From: Haliclystus octoradiatus
Taxonomy: Eukaryota > Cnidaria > Staurozoa > Stauromedusae > Haliclystidae
Length of the DNA stretch: 64,000 nucleotides
NCBI GenBank assembly: GCA_916610825.1
Contig: OU744448.1
Span: 4,855,787 to 4,919,786 of the forward strand
Reading direction: 5' to 3'
A model generated the notes under the pieces. That model did not search any database and was not told the origin of the DNA. It saw only the letters and a list, made by a program, of their open reading frames with translations. The first letter of the stretch is position 1. Each line of letters starts with the position of its first letter. A program made the translations under genes and the position numbers. This document shows positions 60,412 through 64,000 of the stretch, piece by piece.

Positions 60412-61972
60412 ACAAGCCTTCGGCTTGCGGCATGCGCCCGGGGCCAGTCACCCTTCGGCTTCCTCAAAGAGGTCGCTTCGCTCACATTAGTAGCATGCAG
60501 TATGTCTTGTCAAAGAGAATGTCAATGAAACAAAATAGTAATGAGAAGAAATTAAAAAGGCAGAACAACACTGATAATTAATTTCAGTTTTGATAATTAA
60601 TCGTTACATAGGCTACATGTAAAGCATAGTGAAAAGGAGATAATTGATACTCTATTGTACTACATATTTCAAATCAAATATATTTATAAATATGGGTTAT
60701 CCATAAGTACATTTTATGTTGACTACATAGTTCAAATGAAATAAATATGGATTCTAAGTTCAGTATTGCAGTTAATGAACTTGTTTTCACAATGAAAGGC
60801 ATTGGTATGTAAATATTATTGCTGTGTCGGTTGAGTGAATCTCAGCATGAGTCATTGAGTGATATTGGTAATAACAAAAGATGATTCTGAAATTTGATAC
60901 AGTAAATTACATAAATGAGAGACCCAAACTCTAATATTTTATCAACTTTAGCCAACTTCTCACAGAGAGGACACATCTCTATAATGGTCACCATTCACAT
61001 ATCTCATATAATAATGATTAAAGTAAGCAATGTGTGGACACAGTGGACGTTGTCAATGTATGGCACATTATAAATGTACATTTCGACAAAATTATAGAAG
61101 GCAGCTAAAATTCTAAATTACAACTCCAATTTTGTATTTGTACAACTTACAACTGCTTGACGACTGAAAAGTACCACACTAATTGTCTGAATTTGTTTAT
61201 TTGTTATGGGTCAAATCTCTGTGTGTGCAGTGTGGATAACACTAACAGAACAGAACTGCTGATTAAAACGGTGACACAGTAAATCCTTTCTTCCAACGAA
61301 GAACAGTTCATAACAAATCAAACTAATATTGGCGATACAGTGACACAGTAATATCTTCTGCCAACGATGACTTGATAACAAAGTAGGCTATTTGGAATTA
61401 TGATACTTAAAATAAAACTAAAAGTAACAATTGCCATCAGAGTCCTGTAAGCCCTCATGCAACAGGGTAAAAACCACGGTAAAAGTGACTTCGACAGACT
61501 TTACATGAAGCATTTAAACATTTAAGTTGTAAAAGACTTACCGAGAATTGTGTCTTTTGTTTGTGATGTAAAATGGAGGATTGTTGGATCACTTCTCGTT
61601 CTAGGCATATTGGAATACTTTTGCAAAATATGATGAAACACTTTTACGAAATATTGGCAGCCATTAAACTAAAGCGTGCTCTAAAATTCATGATGTTGCT
61701 AAGCATGACGGGATACACCAAGGAAAGCAGTTTATTTTCACATAACTTCCGTCGAAATATCACGATTTTTGGAAATTTTAATCGCAATTTATGAGCAATT
61801 TATAGCATTTTAAACTGTAAAAACAAAACGTGGGATAGCCAAAGGCCTATAGATAACCCAGAAGCGTATAAGAAGTTTGGAAAGTGCTCTGCGGAAAAGG
61901 AGTTTAACAATAATGAAACAATGATGATCACCGACACGGTTTGCGTTTTATTATTATAAATAAGGTAGTGTA
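60412..61972. other. Copy B intron insertion of about 1.56 kb, unidentified
   Basis: The copy A intron runs from CATTATCATT- to GGGCCGTTCCT-type sequence with only about 20 bp between (29,250-29,275), whereas copy B has this extra block. Its left end is GC-rich and hairpin-prone (GCCTTCGGCTTGC, 60,417-60,500). No gene, TIR or poly-A tail could be identified. Confidence 0.45.
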
Positions 61973-62049
61973 CAGGGCCGTTCCTAGTATGAGGGAATTG
62001 ATGGCGCGATACCCCCTGACGGCTTGGCCAATCGACAAATCTTCCTTTC

Positions 62050-62900
62050 AATGTCTCCAGTCGGCAAGAGCGAAGTCAAGTCTCTAATCAAGAGGGAAGG
62101 AATGACAAAGGAATATTTCATTTTCGCTTTCTAAGTGTAGATGTAAGAGAGTTTTATTAAATTCTCATCCATTCAATATTCATGTTCAAACAAATCATGA
62201 ATTCTGTATATAGAGACAGCTTCGACTTCTGAGGTTTGATTTGGACAGACGAGAGAACTTTTAGGCGGCATGAGATCTGCGAATCTCTTTAAAATAAGCC
62301 TTAAGAATGAATCTAGATCGGACTCAAATGAAGTCTGAAAGCGTATTGCTCGACTCCCCCTCAAAGGACATTTATCGGGATTGCCCTTGTAGTGTATAAT
62401 GGAAGGAAATGTGTTCATGAGTAGTAGGTATATACACGATCTGATAAAATGGCTCACGTCTTTTTCAGCTTTTTTTCCAAGTGAAAAATAGTGAGTGGTA
62501 ATCGTAAATATATGACCAGATATTTGAAATTGAAATTAATTTCTTCAACATATGTCAAGTGAAATTGTCAATCTTGTTCTTTTAATTTAGAGGGGTTTTG
62601 ACGGGTATATTGCTATATATGTCTGTTGATATTCAATAAGTATTTCAGAAAGCTCAAAGTGCTGGTCAATTATTATATTTCAAGCTAGATAATTGGCAGT
62701 CAAGTATCAATTTCTACCCTACCTTGTTAGTTCAGATCTTATGTTATTTAAGATCTCCTTTGAGCAAATGAGATTGTATTGTTCTGCCAGGCAGAGGAAA
62801 CATAAATTTACATCTAGAGATACAAAAGTTACATTGGAATCACTGAACGTAGCTTCAAAGATCGCTACACAAAGCATGCTGTCTTTCAGAAATGGGGTAT
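62050..62900. other. Copy B intron stretch unrelated to copy A
   Basis: Short frames only. The copy A equivalent (29,320-30,440) holds different sequence, so one or both copies carry insertions here. Similarity resumes near 62,925. Confidence 0.35.
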
Positions 62901-63052
62901 AATAATTAAACATGCAGCTTTCTAAATACATTTTGCATATAATTTGAACGTACGGTAAACTAATTTCGTCTCTAGTTTTATTTAGATTAGATCCGAGTAT
63001 ATATATTAAGGTCCGGCCTTCTAAGCCATCAGCCTTGCCTTTTATTATCATA

Positions 63053-63685
63053 CTAGCAACATGAGTGACCCGCGCTGCTGGATTGAACCATTCAGAGTAC
63101 GTTTTTAAAAATTTTATTCATACATGAGTCCAATTTGTAATTCTCCGTTATAAGATAGGGTAACAGTTATGAGTAAACCGGAACAATTTTGTGCTTATTT
63201 CATCTAGTTACTTCATTGCTAGTTTTGAAAGCATTCATTGTGGGAAGTGTAAGAGTATAAAATGCGAAATCTACACAGAATTTGCAAATATAGAAAATAT
63301 ACTTATAATTATATTTTGAACTGACAAATCAAATTAACAGAAATGCTTACGAATATGAATGCGCACCGTATTTGCCGAATGTAGCCTTATCCAAATAAGG
63401 AATTTATTATCATTATTCTTAACGCTATCGTGAACGCAGTGACATACTGAAAATCTAATAAGGCTTTATCGATGAAGAATGCCCAAAGAGCTTTACAATT
63501 TGAAGGATATTAATTGCAATGATATCATTACTATTTTTTTTTTTGAAGTTAATGTTTTTATTTTATTGACACGTTATCATCGTTCATGTTCTCATGTAAT
63601 ATCATTCTTTTCCATGTGTTTCCAAGGTCACGATAGCACGCGTACACACACAGACTTTGACGTTTATAGATATAGATAAAAAAAA
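63053..63685 (+). mobile_element. Short interspersed repeat with RTE-like 3' end, copy B intron
   Basis: It starts CTAGCAACATGAGTGACCCG and ends with CGTTTATAGATATAGATA and an A-run. The copy A intron (near 30,571-30,590) is continuous at this point, so the repeat was gained in copy B. It shares its ends with 18,139-18,560. Confidence 0.6.
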
Positions 63686-63902
63686 TAGGCTATGAATCTA
63701 GCTTTTGGAGTTCCAGCGAACAGGTTACACTGCATACAGAAACCTTTAATTTAAGTTCTACTAAATAGCAATGATTCACTGCATTTTCCACTTTTTGTGA
63801 AGTTTAACTATCAAAATAAAACTAACTTATCTATATGCGACTAAAACATATTAGCCTTAAAATCTTGCTGAGTTTCACATATATATTTTAACTATTATGC
63901 AG

Positions 63903-64000
63903 GTACTGGAGGAGATGGATTCCAATCTGGCTTACATTTTTCAACATTCGACAGAGATTATGATGAATCTGATACTATAATAATAATAATAATAATAATA
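63903..64000 (+). CDS. FReD terminal exon, copy B, entering a microsatellite
   Basis: The exon starts after TTATGCAG and is nearly identical to the first 80 nt of the copy A exon (30,803): GGDGFQSGLHFSTFDRDYDE followed by SDT. It then changes at GATACTAT into (AAT)n, which runs to the window end. In frame the repeat reads as isoleucine codons and no stop is reached inside the window. The NCA, GGW and cysteine-pair region seen in copy A is therefore displaced or lost. Either the repeat expanded inside the exon, or a deletion joined the exon to the downstream repeat. Confidence 0.65.

Larger units (their letters stand above)
39492..64000 (+). other. PAN-fibrinogen-domain gene, copy B (3' end outside window)
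   Basis: This is the second tandem copy. Four exons with canonical AG/GT borders and compatible phases were found: 39,492-39,727 (PAN), 47,528-47,651 (Cys-rich), 59,393-59,671 (FReD middle) and 63,903 onward (FReD end, running out of the window). Signal-peptide and first exons were not identified; they may lie upstream in 38-39.4 kb. Relative to copy A its introns gained a hAT-like element, a gypsy deletion derivative, two LINE fragments, a foldback fragment and an RTE-like short repeat. The product is predicted to be extracellular, from the domain content. Confidence 0.75.

Overview
The window is animal nuclear DNA: AT-rich, with introns, long microsatellites and many transposable elements of kinds found together only in eukaryotes (LTR retrotransposons, LINEs, hAT-like, Mutator-like and Academ-like DNA elements, foldback repeats). 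The host genes encode PAN (apple) plus fibrinogen-related (FReD) domain proteins, which are lectin-like secreted proteins common in invertebrates. A tunicate or another invertebrate deuterostome would fit, but the species cannot be fixed from the sequence. No rRNA, tRNA, CRISPR array or bacterial feature was seen.

The layout rests on a large direct duplication. Copy A (about 1-31,032) and copy B (about 39,492 to beyond the window end) are two tandem, same-strand copies of one PAN-FReD gene. In copy B four exons can be read with matching splice phases: PAN exon 39,492-39,727, Cys-rich exon 47,528-47,651, FReD exon 59,393-59,671 and FReD terminal exon 63,903 onward. In copy A the PAN exon lies just left of the window; the others are 16,510-16,633, about 18,683-18,970 and 30,803-31,032. 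Copy A has lost the AG of one splice acceptor, and the terminal exon of copy B runs into an AAT microsatellite.

Because the introns are duplicated, each copy acts as the empty-site control for insertions in the other. Copy A carries (i) about 12.6 kb at 2,365-15,005 holding an 8.9-kb Academ-like DNA transposon (about 2,836-11,694), itself interrupted by a 1,245-bp TA-flanked element; (ii) a 9,550-bp Mutator-like element with very long TIRs and a 9-bp target duplication (19,044-28,593), which contains a young, apparently intact CsRn1-type Ty3/gypsy retrotransposon (22,288-27,125, minus strand). Copy B carries a 3.7-kb hAT-like element (40,864-44,593), a gypsy deletion derivative joining gag directly to integrase (50,283-52,783, minus), and two LINE fragments in a row (about 53,329-58,740).

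Between the gene copies (31,033-39,491) lie two AAT arrays of about 700 bp each, a near-perfect 413-bp palindrome, a TATTC pentamer array, foldback repeats, and several kilobases in which no gene is recognisable.

No cellular pathway or operon-like system is visible. The most interesting items are the degenerate multi-domain Academ-like transposase with its readable history of damage, the long-TIR Mutator-like element that carries an inverted copy of nearby intron sequence, and the divergence of the duplicated FReD genes.
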